The position numbers were made by a program, and so were the translations under genes. The notes under the pieces were generated by a model. The model saw only the letters and a list, made by a program, of their open reading frames with translations, did not search any database and was not told the origin of the DNA. DNA of 64,000 bases from an uncultured Allomuricauda sp. (lineage in GTDB: Bacteria > Bacteroidota > Bacteroidia > Flavobacteriales > Flavobacteriaceae), in NCBI RefSeq assembly GCF_947501165.1, contig NZ_CANMUU010000003.1:62001-126000 (forward strand), read 5' to 3'. Position 1 is the stretch's first letter. Every line of letters begins with the position of its first letter. This document shows positions 37,903 through 46,814 of the stretch, one piece after another.

Positions 37903-39129
37903 ATGCCCAATTTATCGGTTCTCAAAAGTACATTTTTCTGTTTGTTTTTACTCCTTTCTTCGTGCAAAGGAAGAACTCAAACCCATGACACCATCACCGT
38001 GGTTTCCGAAAAGGAAACGGATAAGAAAATTATTGTTGCCGCCAATAGAACCCACGAATATCTTCCTTTGTTAGAAAATAAGAGCGTCGGAGTTGTGGCT
38101 AATCCCACAAGTGTGATTTTTAAAGATGAAGGATACATCCATTTAGTGGATTCCTTACTATCCCATCAAATCGAAATCAAGAAAGTATTTGCGCCCGAGC
38201 ATGGATTTAGAGGCAAAGCCGATGCCGGGGAGTTGGTCAACGATGAATTGGACAAAAAAACAGGACTTCCCATTTTTTCCTTACATGGCAAAAATAAAAA
38301 ACCTTCGAAGGAACTTCTTGAAGATTTGGAGTTGTTAGTTTTCGATATTCAAGATGTGGGAGTACGGTTTTACACTTATATCGCAACCTTGCAATTGGTT
38401 ATGGAAGCTTGTGCAGAAAACAACATACCTATTATTGTTTTGGACAGACCCAACCCAAACGGACATTATGTAGATGGACCCACCATGCAAAAAAAGCATA
38501 CTAGTTTTTTGGGAATGACGACGATACCTTTGGTATACGGAATGACTATTGGTGAATATGCACAAATGCTAAATGGAGAGAGCTGGTTGTCCGATGGAAT
38601 AAAAGCTGACCTAACCGTTATTTCTTTAGAAAACTATACACACCAAACTGCGTATTCTTTGCCTATTCGGCCTTCTCCCAATTTGCCCAATGATATTTCC
38701 ATCAATCTATATCCAAGTTTGGGTCTTTTTGAAGGAACCCATATCAATGCTGGACGAGGAACCGAATTTCAGTTTCAAAGGTATGGTGCTTCATTTTTGG
38801 ATAGCGTAGCTTACGATTTTAGCTATACTCCAAAACCTAATTTTGGTGCAAAATATCCTAAGGAGGAGGGGAAAACATGCTTTGGGAAAGACCTGTCTTC
38901 GCAAAGGAGAATGGATTCTATTTCTTTAAAGTGGCTCCTTGACGCGTATTCAAATTCTTTAGACAAGTCAAAATTCTTCAAAACGGATTCTTTTACCAAA
39001 CATTCGGGCACAACCAAGCTTCAAAAGCAAATTGAATCCGGACTGACCGAAGAAGAAATTAAAATGTCATGGCAAGAAGAGCTGGAGGCTTTTAAGCAAA
39101 TACGGAAGAAGTATTTACTCTACGAATAA
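37903..39129 (+). CDS. NamZ-like exo-beta-N-acetylmuramidase (DUF1343) lipoprotein
   Basis: 408 residues; a hydrophobic N-terminus with lipobox LLSSC (Cys about 21) makes it a lipoprotein. The DUF1343 pattern is clear: GVVANPTSVIF, FAPEHGFRGKADAGE, LPIFSLHGKNKKPS, FDIQDVGVRFYTYIATL, VLDRPNPNGHYVDGP, GMTIGEYAQMLNGE and PSPNLPNDISINLYPSLGLFEGT. Members of this family such as NamZ release terminal N-acetylmuramic acid from peptidoglycan fragments. It likely serves cell-wall recycling. The gene begins 3 bp from the divergent TTG start of the permease gene, so its promoter must lie inside that gene. Confidence 0.88.
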   Translation: MPNLSVLKSTFFCLFLLLSSCKGRTQTHDTITVVSEKETDKKIIVAANRTHEYLPLLENKSVGVVANPTSVIFKDEGYIHLVDSLLSHQIEIKKVFAPEHGFRGKADAGELVNDELDKKTGLPIFSLHGKNKKPSKELLEDLELLVFDIQDVGVRFYTYIATLQLVMEACAENNIPIIVLDRPNPNGHYVDGPTMQKKHTSFLGMTTIPLVYGMTIGEYAQMLNGESWLSDGIKADLTVISLENYTHQTAYSLPIRPSPNLPNDISINLYPSLGLFEGTHINAGRGTEFQFQRYGASFLDSVAYDFSYTPKPNFGAKYPKEEGKTCFGKDLSSQRRMDSISLKWLLDAYSNSLDKSKFFKTDSFTKHSGTTKLQKQIESGLTEEEIKMSWQEELEAFKQIRKKYLLYE

Positions 39130-39134
39130 TTTTT

Positions 39135-39992
39135 TCAAGAGGTCTCAAACCATTTCAAGGTTTTCATCCACAAAGTTTCCTTGAACCTTCTTCGGAAGAA
39201 ACCAAAATGTCCTATTTCTTTTTTATTAATATCCATCGGCCTTATCGTTTCCCAGGTTCTGTTGGCATTTTCAAACAAATTATGGATTCTTTTTAAAGCG
39301 GGTTCGGTTCCAATGGGATCATCTGAAATTGCTAGGGTAAAAAGGTCTCCTGTATATCTTGCGAAATAGGTGTTTATCCCTTTGGATTCAAGTTGTTTTA
39401 CCATACTAGGATTCTTTCGTCTTGCATGCCATTGTTGCACCACTCCTTTCGGAACGTCTTCAAGCAATCTCAGTTTCTTTCCTGGAAAATAACCTATCAA
39501 GTTGGTCACTGCAGGAAAAAACAAATGCCACAGAACGTATAACTTCAATCGTCCTTTACCCCAGTCTTTATAAAATGCCGTCTGGGCACCTATGGTCAAT
39601 GCTTTATTAATCAAATTTGACTTTGAGGTCATCCCTATCAGCGTACCCCCAATACTATGTCCCAACACATAAATTGGAAACTCTGGATAGGTTTCTTTAG
39701 CATAAGTCAAGACCGAACCTACGTCCTTTTCGCCCCAATCCGTAAAAGAAGTATAAAAGCCTCTAAGCTTTTTTGGCCTTGACTCGGCTATACCACGATA
39801 ATCATAGGTAAGCACATGAAATCCATTTTCTGCCATAAAGGTGGCGTAGTTGGCATATAAACCTTGACCTACTGCCGTAGCAGAGTTGATTATTAAAAAA
39901 GTGTCCTTTTTATCTTTTTCTGGAGAAAAAAGACGCGCTTTTAGAACGAAACCGTCTTCACATTGGATTTCCTTTTCCTGAAATTGTACCAA
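39135..39992 (-). CDS. Alpha/beta hydrolase family protein
   Basis: 285 residues, no signal peptide. The alpha/beta hydrolase core is visible: FLIINSATAVGQGLYANYA, HVLTYDYRGIAES, and the nucleophile elbow GHSIGG (Ser about 113); a His near the C-terminus (EIGHFGFFRR) completes the likely triad. Such YheT/COG4757-like proteins are esterases or acylhydrolases of unknown substrate. It runs convergent with the NamZ-like gene with 5 bp between them and follows the fatty-acid hydroxylase gene in the same direction (15 bp gap), so a role in lipid metabolism is possible but unproven. Confidence 0.82.
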   Translation of the reverse strand: MVQFQEKEIQCEDGFVLKARLFSPEKDKKDTFLIINSATAVGQGLYANYATFMAENGFHVLTYDYRGIAESRPKKLRGFYTSFTDWGEKDVGSVLTYAKETYPEFPIYVLGHSIGGTLIGMTSKSNLINKALTIGAQTAFYKDWGKGRLKLYVLWHLFFPAVTNLIGYFPGKKLRLLEDVPKGVVQQWHARRKNPSMVKQLESKGINTYFARYTGDLFTLAISDDPIGTEPALKRIHNLFENANRTWETIRPMDINKKEIGHFGFFRRRFKETLWMKTLKWFETS

Positions 39993-40007
39993 AAGAAAAA
40001 ATGAGAA

Positions 40008-40850
40008 TTAAAAAGTCTCTGCCTTTTCAGTAGTAGGTCTACGATATTTATGAAACGGTTGTTTCAACAAACCAACGACACTGGCATTTTCCTTTTCATC
40101 TGGAAAAGTATCAACACCATAAACAATTTTATCGGCATCCAAGGTCATATAGGTACCAAAAAGTCTATCCCAAATAGAAAAGATGTTCCCGTAATTGGAA
40201 TCCGTGTAAGGCAATTGGTAGTGATGATGCACTTTGTGCATATCTGGACTTACTATAACCCAACTGATGGCATTATCCACCTTTTTGGGCAATTTGATAT
40301 TGGCATGGTTGAACTGAGACAATACCACCGATAAGCTTTGGTACAACATAATGATTCCAATGGGAGCCCCCACCACAAAAACACCAATCAATGTAAAGGT
40401 GTAGCGTATAAGGCTTTCCAAAGGATGGTGTCTGTTGGCTGTAGTAGTATCCACATTATGATCGGAATGATGCACCAAATGGACCATCCATAGAGGCTTA
40501 ACCTTGTGTTCCACTAAGTGAGCTGTGTAGGCTCCTATTAAATCTAAAAGCAAAACACCCAATAAAACATAAAGCCATAAAGGCATTTCTGGCAACCAAT
40601 TAATAATTCCAAACCTATTGGCCACTGCCCAATCCGATGTTTTCAACAATATAAAGGCCAAAGGAAAATTAACAATAATAGTGGTGAGAGTAAAGAAGAA
40701 ATTCGGCACCGAATGCCTCCATTTTTTATAAGGGGCGTTAAAAAGGGGCACTATACCTTCCAGAATCCAAAAAAAAGTGATGCCCCCAACCAATATCAAA
40801 CTTCTGTGTAATGGAGGAATCGTTTCAAAGTAGGTAATAATTTGTTCCAT
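40008..40850 (-). CDS. Sterol desaturase / fatty acid hydroxylase family membrane enzyme
   Basis: 280 residues with about four membrane helices. It carries the His-box set of the superfamily for a di-iron centre: HLVEH, HLVHHSDHN, NRHHPLE and HKVHHHYQ. Bacterial members hydroxylate or desaturate fatty acyl chains or carotenoid-like lipids; the actual substrate is not evident. It lies in a short minus-strand group with the alpha/beta hydrolase downstream (15 bp) and the Cys-cluster protein upstream (21 bp). Confidence 0.88.
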   Translation of the reverse strand: MEQIITYFETIPPLHRSLILVGGITFFWILEGIVPLFNAPYKKWRHSVPNFFFTLTTIIVNFPLAFILLKTSDWAVANRFGIINWLPEMPLWLYVLLGVLLLDLIGAYTAHLVEHKVKPLWMVHLVHHSDHNVDTTTANRHHPLESLIRYTFTLIGVFVVGAPIGIIMLYQSLSVVLSQFNHANIKLPKKVDNAISWVIVSPDMHKVHHHYQLPYTDSNYGNIFSIWDRLFGTYMTLDADKIVYGVDTFPDEKENASVVGLLKQPFHKYRRPTTEKAETF

Positions 40851-40871
40851 ATTCTCAAAGATAAGAAATCG

Positions 40872-41366
40872 CTAAATCTTGATTCTTTTCTTCATTTCCT
40901 CTACAATATTATACGCCGCTGGACAAATGGCGACATTTTTTAAGGTAAGATTAGAAATTTGGTGAAACTTTTTTCTGTCCGTATGCGGAAACTCCCGACA
41001 AGCTTTAGGTCGCACTTTGTAGATGGAACAATAATTATCTGAGCCCAAAAAAGCACAGGGTACTTGCTGTAGCACATAGTCGTTCTCTTCATCCACTCGA
41101 AGATATTCATCTATAAATTTTGAAGGACGCATTTTTAAATGTTTGGCAATACGTTCAATATCTGCTTGGGTAAAAAGAGGTCCTGTGGTTTTGCAGCAAT
41201 TTCCACAATCTAGGCAATCGGTCCTCCGGAACTCCTCTTCATGAAGCTCTTGCATAAGATAATCCATTTGCTTAGGGGGTTTCTTTTTGAGTTTTGCGAA
41301 GAACTTCTTGTTTTCCAAGTGCTTTTCATTAGCTTTCCGGCCCAATTGTTCCAATTCTTCTTTCAT
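40872..41366 (-). CDS. YkgJ-family Cys-cluster (Zn/Fe-chelating) protein
   Basis: 164 residues. The cysteine cluster reads CLDCGNCCKTTGPLF, followed by VPCAFLG, YCSIYKVRPKACREFP and CPAAYN, typical of the UPF0153/YkgJ family, which is thought to bind an Fe-S cluster or zinc. Precise function is unknown. It is the first gene of the three-gene minus-strand group and diverges from the methyltransferase gene by 66 bp. Confidence 0.87.
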   Translation of the reverse strand: MKEELEQLGRKANEKHLENKKFFAKLKKKPPKQMDYLMQELHEEEFRRTDCLDCGNCCKTTGPLFTQADIERIAKHLKMRPSKFIDEYLRVDEENDYVLQQVPCAFLGSDNYCSIYKVRPKACREFPHTDRKKFHQISNLTLKNVAICPAAYNIVEEMKKRIKI

Positions 41367-41432
41367 ATGAGCAAACTTAAAAAACAGATTTCATTTAAAC
41401 CTTAAGCAACTAATACCGTCATATTTCATCAT

Positions 41433-42161
41433 ATGGAAGTGATTTTCAATAAAGATATTTTGGGGAATGCCCTATTAGATTATCATAACGACAGGTATTC
41501 TGAAGACATTATAACTTTTTCCTCATTGGATGAACAAGATACTATTCCCCTTCCCTATCTGTTTAGAAGTTATGAGGAAATGCCCAAGATAGAACAAAGT
41601 GCCTTGGAGCTTTCTTTTGGAAAAGTGTTGGACATTGGCTGTGGAGCGGGCTCACATAGTCTTTTTTTACAGGAAAAAGGCCATATCGTTATCGGACTCG
41701 ACTCCTCTCCCGGAGCTATCGAAGTATGCAAACTTCGAGGTCTTAAGTCAACGGTTCACTCTAAAATTGAATACTATAAAGAAGAGCAATTTGATACCTT
41801 GCTCCTCTTGATGAATGGAATAGGTTTGGCCGGAAGACTATCTAGTTTGGAAGGGTTTTTGATTCATTTGATGGAATTGCTCAAACCCAATGGTCAAATC
41901 TTGTTGGACTCAAGTGATATCATATACATGTTTGATCAGGATGAAGATGGTGGTGTTTGGGTTCAAGGTGATAAAAAATACTATGGTGAAGTCACTTTTT
42001 CAATGGACTATAAAGGTCAGCGAGGAGAAGTTTTTGACTGGTTGTATTTGGATTTCAACACGTTAAAGGCATGTTGTAATTCGTTGAACCTGAACTGTGA
42101 ACTTGTAATATCTGGAGAACATTACGACTATTTAGCTAAACTTTCTGTAAAAACAGAATAA
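41433..42161 (+). CDS. Class I SAM-dependent methyltransferase
   Basis: 242 residues. Motif I is KVLDIGCGAGSHSLFL (near 66-81), acidic residue of motif II in IGLDSSPGAIEVCK, and motif IV is FDTLLLLMNGIGLAG, followed by LLKPNGQILLDSSD. These identify a Rossmann-fold methyltransferase; the acceptor substrate is unknown. It stands as a single plus-strand gene between the divergent Cys-cluster gene and the metalloprotease lipoprotein. Confidence 0.87.
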   Translation: MEVIFNKDILGNALLDYHNDRYSEDIITFSSLDEQDTIPLPYLFRSYEEMPKIEQSALELSFGKVLDIGCGAGSHSLFLQEKGHIVIGLDSSPGAIEVCKLRGLKSTVHSKIEYYKEEQFDTLLLLMNGIGLAGRLSSLEGFLIHLMELLKPNGQILLDSSDIIYMFDQDEDGGVWVQGDKKYYGEVTFSMDYKGQRGEVFDWLYLDFNTLKACCNSLNLNCELVISGEHYDYLAKLSVKTE

Positions 42162-42202
42162 ACCGTTTAAAAATTGCGTTTACAATTGAAATAATCTCAT
42201 AC

Positions 42203-43123
42203 ATGAAAAAGAAAAAAATATTCTTCCTTTTGGCTCTTATGGCTTTGTTTATCGGATGTTCCTCCGATGGCGATACCGCTGAAACCCCACCAGATAATCC
42301 TCAAGGAGAGACACCTTCACCTCCTACTCCACCTAATCCTAATGTAGATAGGTCAGGTAACCTTTTAGCAACAGGGGCTTCGGCCAACGATCTTTTGGCC
42401 AATACAAATTTTAATAGAATATTGGTGGAAATAGCACATGTAGAGGGTTTTCGTCCAACAGCAGAAACCTTGGCAAGTTTTCAAGAATTCATTCAGCAAC
42501 AAACCTTTAAGGAAAACATAGATATTATTTTCAACGAACTTCCTTCTCCAAACGAAGAAACCCTCACTTTAGAGGAAATTGACGATTTGGAACAAGACAA
42601 TAGAACTGCTTTCAATGACGGAAACACCTTGGCGGTTTATATCTATTTTGCAGATGCCCCGTCAGATGGAGATGACGAAGAAGAGGACTTGGTAACCTTA
42701 GGGGCTGTATTTAGAAATACGTCCATGGTTATTTTTGAGTCAACTATCCGAAGATTAGCTCCACCAGATAATAGTGGTGCCTCTGTTACTCTTACCGATG
42801 TTGAAACAGCCACACTTAATCACGAATTTGGACATCTTTTTGGCCTTGTAAATCTGGGTACAGAACCTGTTAACGACCATGAGGATACCGAAGCTCCAAA
42901 TCATTGCAATGTTGAAGGCTGTTTAATGCAAGCCCAGCTGCAATTTGGGAGTCCCGCCGCCCGAAGTTTGACCTCCAGAGGAGAAATTCTTACCTCCCCA
43001 TGTACTTTGAACGGAAACTCCATGCTAAAGCTTTTGGAATCAAGAGCTGCCCGAAGTCTAGCGGTAGTACCGATATTGGATGGTGAATGTATTTTGGACC
43101 TACAAGGTAATGGTGGTCGTTGA
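42203..43123 (+). CDS. Putative zinc metalloprotease lipoprotein
   Basis: 306 residues. The lipobox is LFIGC (Cys19) followed by a Ser/Asp- and Pro-rich linker (about 20-48). The zinc-binding HEFGHLFGL motif sits near residue 210 in TATLNHEFGHLFGLVNLG, and DHEDTEAPNHCNVEGCLM follows with a third likely ligand, as in metzincin-like or membrane metalloprotease families of Flavobacteriia. It would act at the cell surface or periplasm. Two ARSL elements near the end (PAARSL and RAARSL) look like local duplication. The stop lies 2 bp from that of the convergent queE gene. Confidence 0.75.
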   Translation: MKKKKIFFLLALMALFIGCSSDGDTAETPPDNPQGETPSPPTPPNPNVDRSGNLLATGASANDLLANTNFNRILVEIAHVEGFRPTAETLASFQEFIQQQTFKENIDIIFNELPSPNEETLTLEEIDDLEQDNRTAFNDGNTLAVYIYFADAPSDGDDEEEDLVTLGAVFRNTSMVIFESTIRRLAPPDNSGASVTLTDVETATLNHEFGHLFGLVNLGTEPVNDHEDTEAPNHCNVEGCLMQAQLQFGSPAARSLTSRGEILTSPCTLNGNSMLKLLESRAARSLAVVPILDGECILDLQGNGGR

Positions 43124-43125
43124 CC

Positions 43126-43758
43126 CTAAGGAATATTCAAATATTTGTGAGTTTGTAGAGACACCTTCCATTTCGGATTTTTCATAACATAGTCTACTAT
43201 TTGAGGAATCATTTTTTCTCTAACACTCCATTCAGGTTGAAGATAGAGTATGCAATCTTGGGACACTTTGGCTGCTTGCTCTTCAGCAAAGATAAAATCG
43301 TGCTTGTTGTAGACTATTACTTTAAGCTCATGGGCCTCATCATAGATTTCACCCACCGGCAACTTGTTCTTTTTGGGAGATAGACAAATCCAGTCCCAAG
43401 TACCTGTTAGTGGATAGGCTCCTGAAGTTTCAATATGGGTTTGTAAACTCTGGGCTTTCAGTCCTTGGGTCAAGGGATTCATATCCCAAGTCAAGGGTTC
43501 ACCACCCGTTACCACAATAGTGTCTGAATATTTAGCTGCGTTTTCTACAATAGTGTCCACTGAAGTAGGAGGATGCGTTTCGGCATTCCAACTTTCCTTT
43601 ACATCGCACCAATGGCAACCCACGTCACAACCACCGACTCGTATAAAATAGGCCGCTGTACCTTTATGGTACCCCTCACCTTGAATGGTATAAAACTCCT
43701 CCATCAAAGGAAGCATTGTACCTTGATTCACCAAATCCATAATCTCTTCAGAAACCAT
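43126..43758 (-). CDS. queE: 7-carboxy-7-deazaguanine synthase
   Basis: 210 residues, radical SAM. The cluster motif is CDVGCHWC (C44, C48, C51; CX3CX2C with CDVK after it), preceded by FYTIQGEGYHKGTAAYFIRVGG and followed by VVTGGEPLTW. These are characteristic of QueE, which makes 7-carboxy-7-deazaguanine from 6-carboxytetrahydropterin in the queuosine pathway. No other que genes are in the window. It follows the RidA-like gene by about 49 bp on the same strand. Confidence 0.93.
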   Translation of the reverse strand: MVSEEIMDLVNQGTMLPLMEEFYTIQGEGYHKGTAAYFIRVGGCDVGCHWCDVKESWNAETHPPTSVDTIVENAAKYSDTIVVTGGEPLTWDMNPLTQGLKAQSLQTHIETSGAYPLTGTWDWICLSPKKNKLPVGEIYDEAHELKVIVYNKHDFIFAEEQAAKVSQDCILYLQPEWSVREKMIPQIVDYVMKNPKWKVSLQTHKYLNIP

Positions 43759-43807
43759 GGAACAAAGATAGGACTTAAAGGATTGTTAGGCCACGCTTTG
43801 GTCTGGA

Positions 43808-44263
43808 CTATTCTTTAACAGCGATTACATCAATTTCAATTTTGGCATTAGCCGCCAGACCAGCTGCTGCATAGGTAGTTCGCGCCGGTTTCCTTGTAAA
43901 ATGTTTCACATACACCTCGTTAAAAGCCCTGAAATCATTAATGTCGCCCAAAATCACTGTACATTTTACCACATTGTCCAAAGTCAAACCATGTCGTTTT
44001 AAAACACCTTCAATGTTTTTAATGGCCTGCTCAGTTTCTCCTTGTATACCACCTTCCGCCAATTTACCCACACTTCGGTCCATTCCTATCTGTCCGGCCA
44101 AAAAGAAAAGATTTCCTGCCTGTACCGTTTCGCTAAATGGTGCCTTTTGCCTTTTAGGGTCAGGAGATTTATGAAAGATAAGTTCATTATTTTCTTGTGC
44201 ATATGAGGAAAATATGAAACCAAAGAAGGTTAAAAGCAGAAATAGAGATAGTTTTTGTTTCAT
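43808..44263 (-). CDS. Exported RidA/YjgF-family protein
   Basis: 151 residues. After a signal peptide (residues about 1-22, cleavage near SYAQ) the RidA fold follows: PFSETVQAGNLFFLAGQIG, GGIQGETEQAIKNIEGVLKRHG, VKCTVILGDINDF, FNEVYVKHF, PARTTYAAAGLAANAKIEIDVIAV. Cytosolic RidA removes reactive enamines and imines; the conserved Arg of PARTT is present. Export to the periplasm is unusual, so its substrate is unclear. It lies on the minus strand, divergent from the HerA-like ATPase. Confidence 0.88.
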   Translation of the reverse strand: MKQKLSLFLLLTFFGFIFSSYAQENNELIFHKSPDPKRQKAPFSETVQAGNLFFLAGQIGMDRSVGKLAEGGIQGETEQAIKNIEGVLKRHGLTLDNVVKCTVILGDINDFRAFNEVYVKHFTRKPARTTYAAAGLAANAKIEIDVIAVKE

Positions 44264-44310
44264 TTTGGCATTTTTAGAATTGTTTAAAATTACCCTATTT
44301 TTATCGGAAA

Positions 44311-45834
44311 ATGAACTCGATGAGTCGGAAAGAAGATTTCTTAGCGCATATAGAAAAAGGGTATACCACCAAAGGTGATTATATAACCATGGGCGCAGGT
44401 ATAGTTGATGGGGAAACTATAAAAAATGCCTTTGTAAAGGTACCCTTAAAAACCCTGAACAGACATGGATTAATTGCCGGTGCAACGGGAACGGGAAAAA
44501 CCAAAACCCTTCAGGTCATTGCCGAAAATCTTTCTGACAAAGGCATCCCTGTGCTGCTTATGGACCTTAAAGGTGACTTAAGTGGTATTGCCCAATCAAG
44601 TCCGGGCCACCCCAAAATTGATGAGCGCCATGAAAAAATTGGATTACCCTTTGAACCCAAAGGATTTCCGGTTGAAATTCTTACGCTTTCCGAACAAGAG
44701 GGGGTTCGATTGAGAGCAACGGTTTCTGAATTTGGCCCAGTGCTTCTTTCGCGAATTTTGGATTTGACCGTCACCCAAGAAGGCATAGTGGCCGTGGTTT
44801 TCAAATATTGTGATGATAACAAGTTGCCATTATTGGACCTAAAGGATTTCAAGAAGGTATTGCAATATGCCACAGGCGAGGGAAAGAAGGAATTTCAATC
44901 CGAATATGGAAGAATTTCAACAAGCTCCACAGGAACCATACTCAGAAAAATAATTGAGCTGGAACAACAAGGGGCAGAGCTTTTCTTTGGAGAAAAATCC
45001 TTTGAGGTGGACGATTTGGTCCGAATAGATGAAAATGGGAGAGGGTACATCAATATCATCCGATTGACCGATATTCAAGATAGACCCAAGTTATTTTCAA
45101 CATTTATGCTGAGTTTATTAGCAGAGATTTATGGAACATTCCCAGAACAAGGGGATAGTGATAGACCCGAACTGATTTTGTTCATTGATGAGGCACACCT
45201 TATTTTCAAGGAAGCGTCAAAGGCTTTGCTGGACCAGATTGAAAGCATTGTAAAACTGATTCGTTCCAAAGGAATAGGACTATATTTTGTTACTCAAAAC
45301 CCTACAGACGTGCCTGATGACGTACTGGCTCAGCTTGGGTTGAAGGTGCAACATGCGCTTCGTGCATTTACTGCCAAAGACCGAAAGGCTATCAAGTTGA
45401 CCGCAGAAAACTATCCGGATTCTGAGTTTTATGACACCAAAGAAGTATTGACTTCTCTAGGAATTGGAGAGGCGCTTATTTCTGCCTTGGATGAGAAAGG
45501 AAGGCCTACTCCATTGGCAGCTACCATGCTCAGGGCACCCATGAGCAGAATGGATGTACTTACGCCTGCAGAATTGGATGAAGCCATTGAAAAATCAAAA
45601 TTGGTCAAAAAATACAATGAGGATATTGATAGGGAAAGTGCTTATGAAATATTGAATGAAAAAATTGAAAAAGCCGAAAAAGAAGCTGAAAAGGAAAAAG
45701 AAAAAAAATCCACATCAAGTCGGAGAAGTTCTTCCCGAAGCCGAAGTACACGAATGAATCCAGTAGTTAAGGTATTGACCAGCGCAACTTTTATTCGTGG
45801 GGTTCTTGGCGTTTTAAAAAAAGTTATCCGTTAA
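44311..45834 (+). CDS. HerA-like ATPase, DUF853 family
   Basis: 507 residues. Walker A is GATGTGKT (57-64) in HGLIAGATGTGKTKTLQ, Walker B is ELILFIDEAHLIF, with LLMDLKGDLSGIAQSSPGHPKI and IGLYFVTQNPTDVPDDVLAQLG characteristic of the YjgR/DUF853 family. The C-terminus has a Lys/Glu coiled region and a Ser/Arg-rich stretch (about 465-490) before a basic tail. HerA-type ATPases move DNA in repair or defence; no NurA nuclease or defence partner lies nearby, so it acts as the stand-alone housekeeping form. An alternative start is ATG 44320. Confidence 0.88.
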   Translation: MNSMSRKEDFLAHIEKGYTTKGDYITMGAGIVDGETIKNAFVKVPLKTLNRHGLIAGATGTGKTKTLQVIAENLSDKGIPVLLMDLKGDLSGIAQSSPGHPKIDERHEKIGLPFEPKGFPVEILTLSEQEGVRLRATVSEFGPVLLSRILDLTVTQEGIVAVVFKYCDDNKLPLLDLKDFKKVLQYATGEGKKEFQSEYGRISTSSTGTILRKIIELEQQGAELFFGEKSFEVDDLVRIDENGRGYINIIRLTDIQDRPKLFSTFMLSLLAEIYGTFPEQGDSDRPELILFIDEAHLIFKEASKALLDQIESIVKLIRSKGIGLYFVTQNPTDVPDDVLAQLGLKVQHALRAFTAKDRKAIKLTAENYPDSEFYDTKEVLTSLGIGEALISALDEKGRPTPLAATMLRAPMSRMDVLTPAELDEAIEKSKLVKKYNEDIDRESAYEILNEKIEKAEKEAEKEKEKKSTSSRRSSSRSRSTRMNPVVKVLTSATFIRGVLGVLKKVIR

Positions 45835-45842
45835 AATTTAGT

Positions 45843-46391
45843 ATGAAAAAAACATCTAGTGTATTTGCCATTTTATTGGCAATACTGATTTCCTCTTGTG
45901 CTGAAAAAGATAAAACTTTCCTAATAAGTGAGGAGAAAATTGGACCCTTGGCGAAAGAAACTCCCATAGCCGATATTGAGTCCATTTTTGCTTCAGATTC
46001 TGTAGTAAGGGATAGTTTGAATACCCGAATAGGTAATGCTTTAAGTAAGATTCAAATTTTTGAAAAAGGGGGAAAACATCTTTTGACCCTTACTCCCAAT
46101 CAAGACAGTGTTCCTACAGTTGAAAATGTGCGGATTTTTGATTCTCGATACCTTTCTGAAAAAGGGATTGGGCTTCAAAGTACTTTCAAGGATATCAAAA
46201 CCAATCATTCAATAAAGAAAATTGTGACCACTCTGAACAGTGTTGTAATATTTCCCAAGGGGAGTAACCTTTACTTCACATTGGACAAAGAAGAACTTCC
46301 CGCCAATCTAAGATATACCACCTCAAACATTGAGGCGGTTCAGATTCCTGAAGATGCTAAAATAAAATACCTAATGCTGGGGTGGGATTAA
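45843..46391 (+). CDS. Hypothetical lipoprotein, 182 residues
   Basis: The N-terminus is a lipoprotein signal (lipobox LISSC, Cys about 19). The mature part has regular beta-strand character (IGPLAKETPIADIESIFASD, IFEKGGKHLLTLTPNQD, LYFTLDKEELPANLRY). It begins 8 bp after the ATPase gene and 9 bp before the cupin gene, so the three are cotranscribed. I recognise no named family. Confidence 0.72.
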   Translation: MKKTSSVFAILLAILISSCAEKDKTFLISEEKIGPLAKETPIADIESIFASDSVVRDSLNTRIGNALSKIQIFEKGGKHLLTLTPNQDSVPTVENVRIFDSRYLSEKGIGLQSTFKDIKTNHSIKKIVTTLNSVVIFPKGSNLYFTLDKEELPANLRYTTSNIEAVQIPEDAKIKYLMLGWD

Positions 46392-46400
46392 ACTAAGGGT

Positions 46401-46766
46401 ATGAGTAAAAAGTACATTCTCCAAAAATCCCCTTTTATAGTCCCCACGGATGATGGAAAACATATTGCAGAACATTTTGGGCTTGCAACTGATGGAAATA
46501 ACGACTTAAGTATTGCACATATGGTTGCACCGCCAGGCTGGAGTGAGCCTTTTCAAACTCCAGATTTTGATGAGTACACCCTGGTAGTACGCGGGAGAAA
46601 ACAATTTATTATTGATAATGAAAAAATTGTTCTTCAAGCAGGAGAATCCATTAAGGTACACAAACACACCCGTGTTCAATACTCCAACCCATTTGATGAA
46701 GAATGTGAATACGTGGCCATTTGTCTGCCTGCTTTTAGTATGGAAAGTGTGAATCGCGAACCTTAG
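46401..46766 (+). CDS. Cupin-domain protein
   Basis: 121 residues, a single small beta-barrel. Cupin motif 1 is represented by PPGWSEPFQTPDFDEYTLVVRG and motif 2 by GESIKVHKHTRVQYSNP with His residues fit for metal binding. There is no signal peptide. Proteins of this kind bind small organic ligands or act as simple enzymes; nothing here tells which. It lies 9 bp after the hypothetical lipoprotein. Confidence 0.8.
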   Translation: MSKKYILQKSPFIVPTDDGKHIAEHFGLATDGNNDLSIAHMVAPPGWSEPFQTPDFDEYTLVVRGRKQFIIDNEKIVLQAGESIKVHKHTRVQYSNPFDEECEYVAICLPAFSMESVNREP

Positions 46767-46814
46767 AAGAATATGTTAGCAACCTAGTAATTCGACATTC
46801 AAAGGGTAGTATCC

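Noticed and set aside
44311..45834. HerA-like ATPase as part of an anti-phage system
   Set aside because: No NurA, SIR2, DUF4297 or other defence partner lies beside it; its sequence fits the stand-alone DUF853 housekeeping group.
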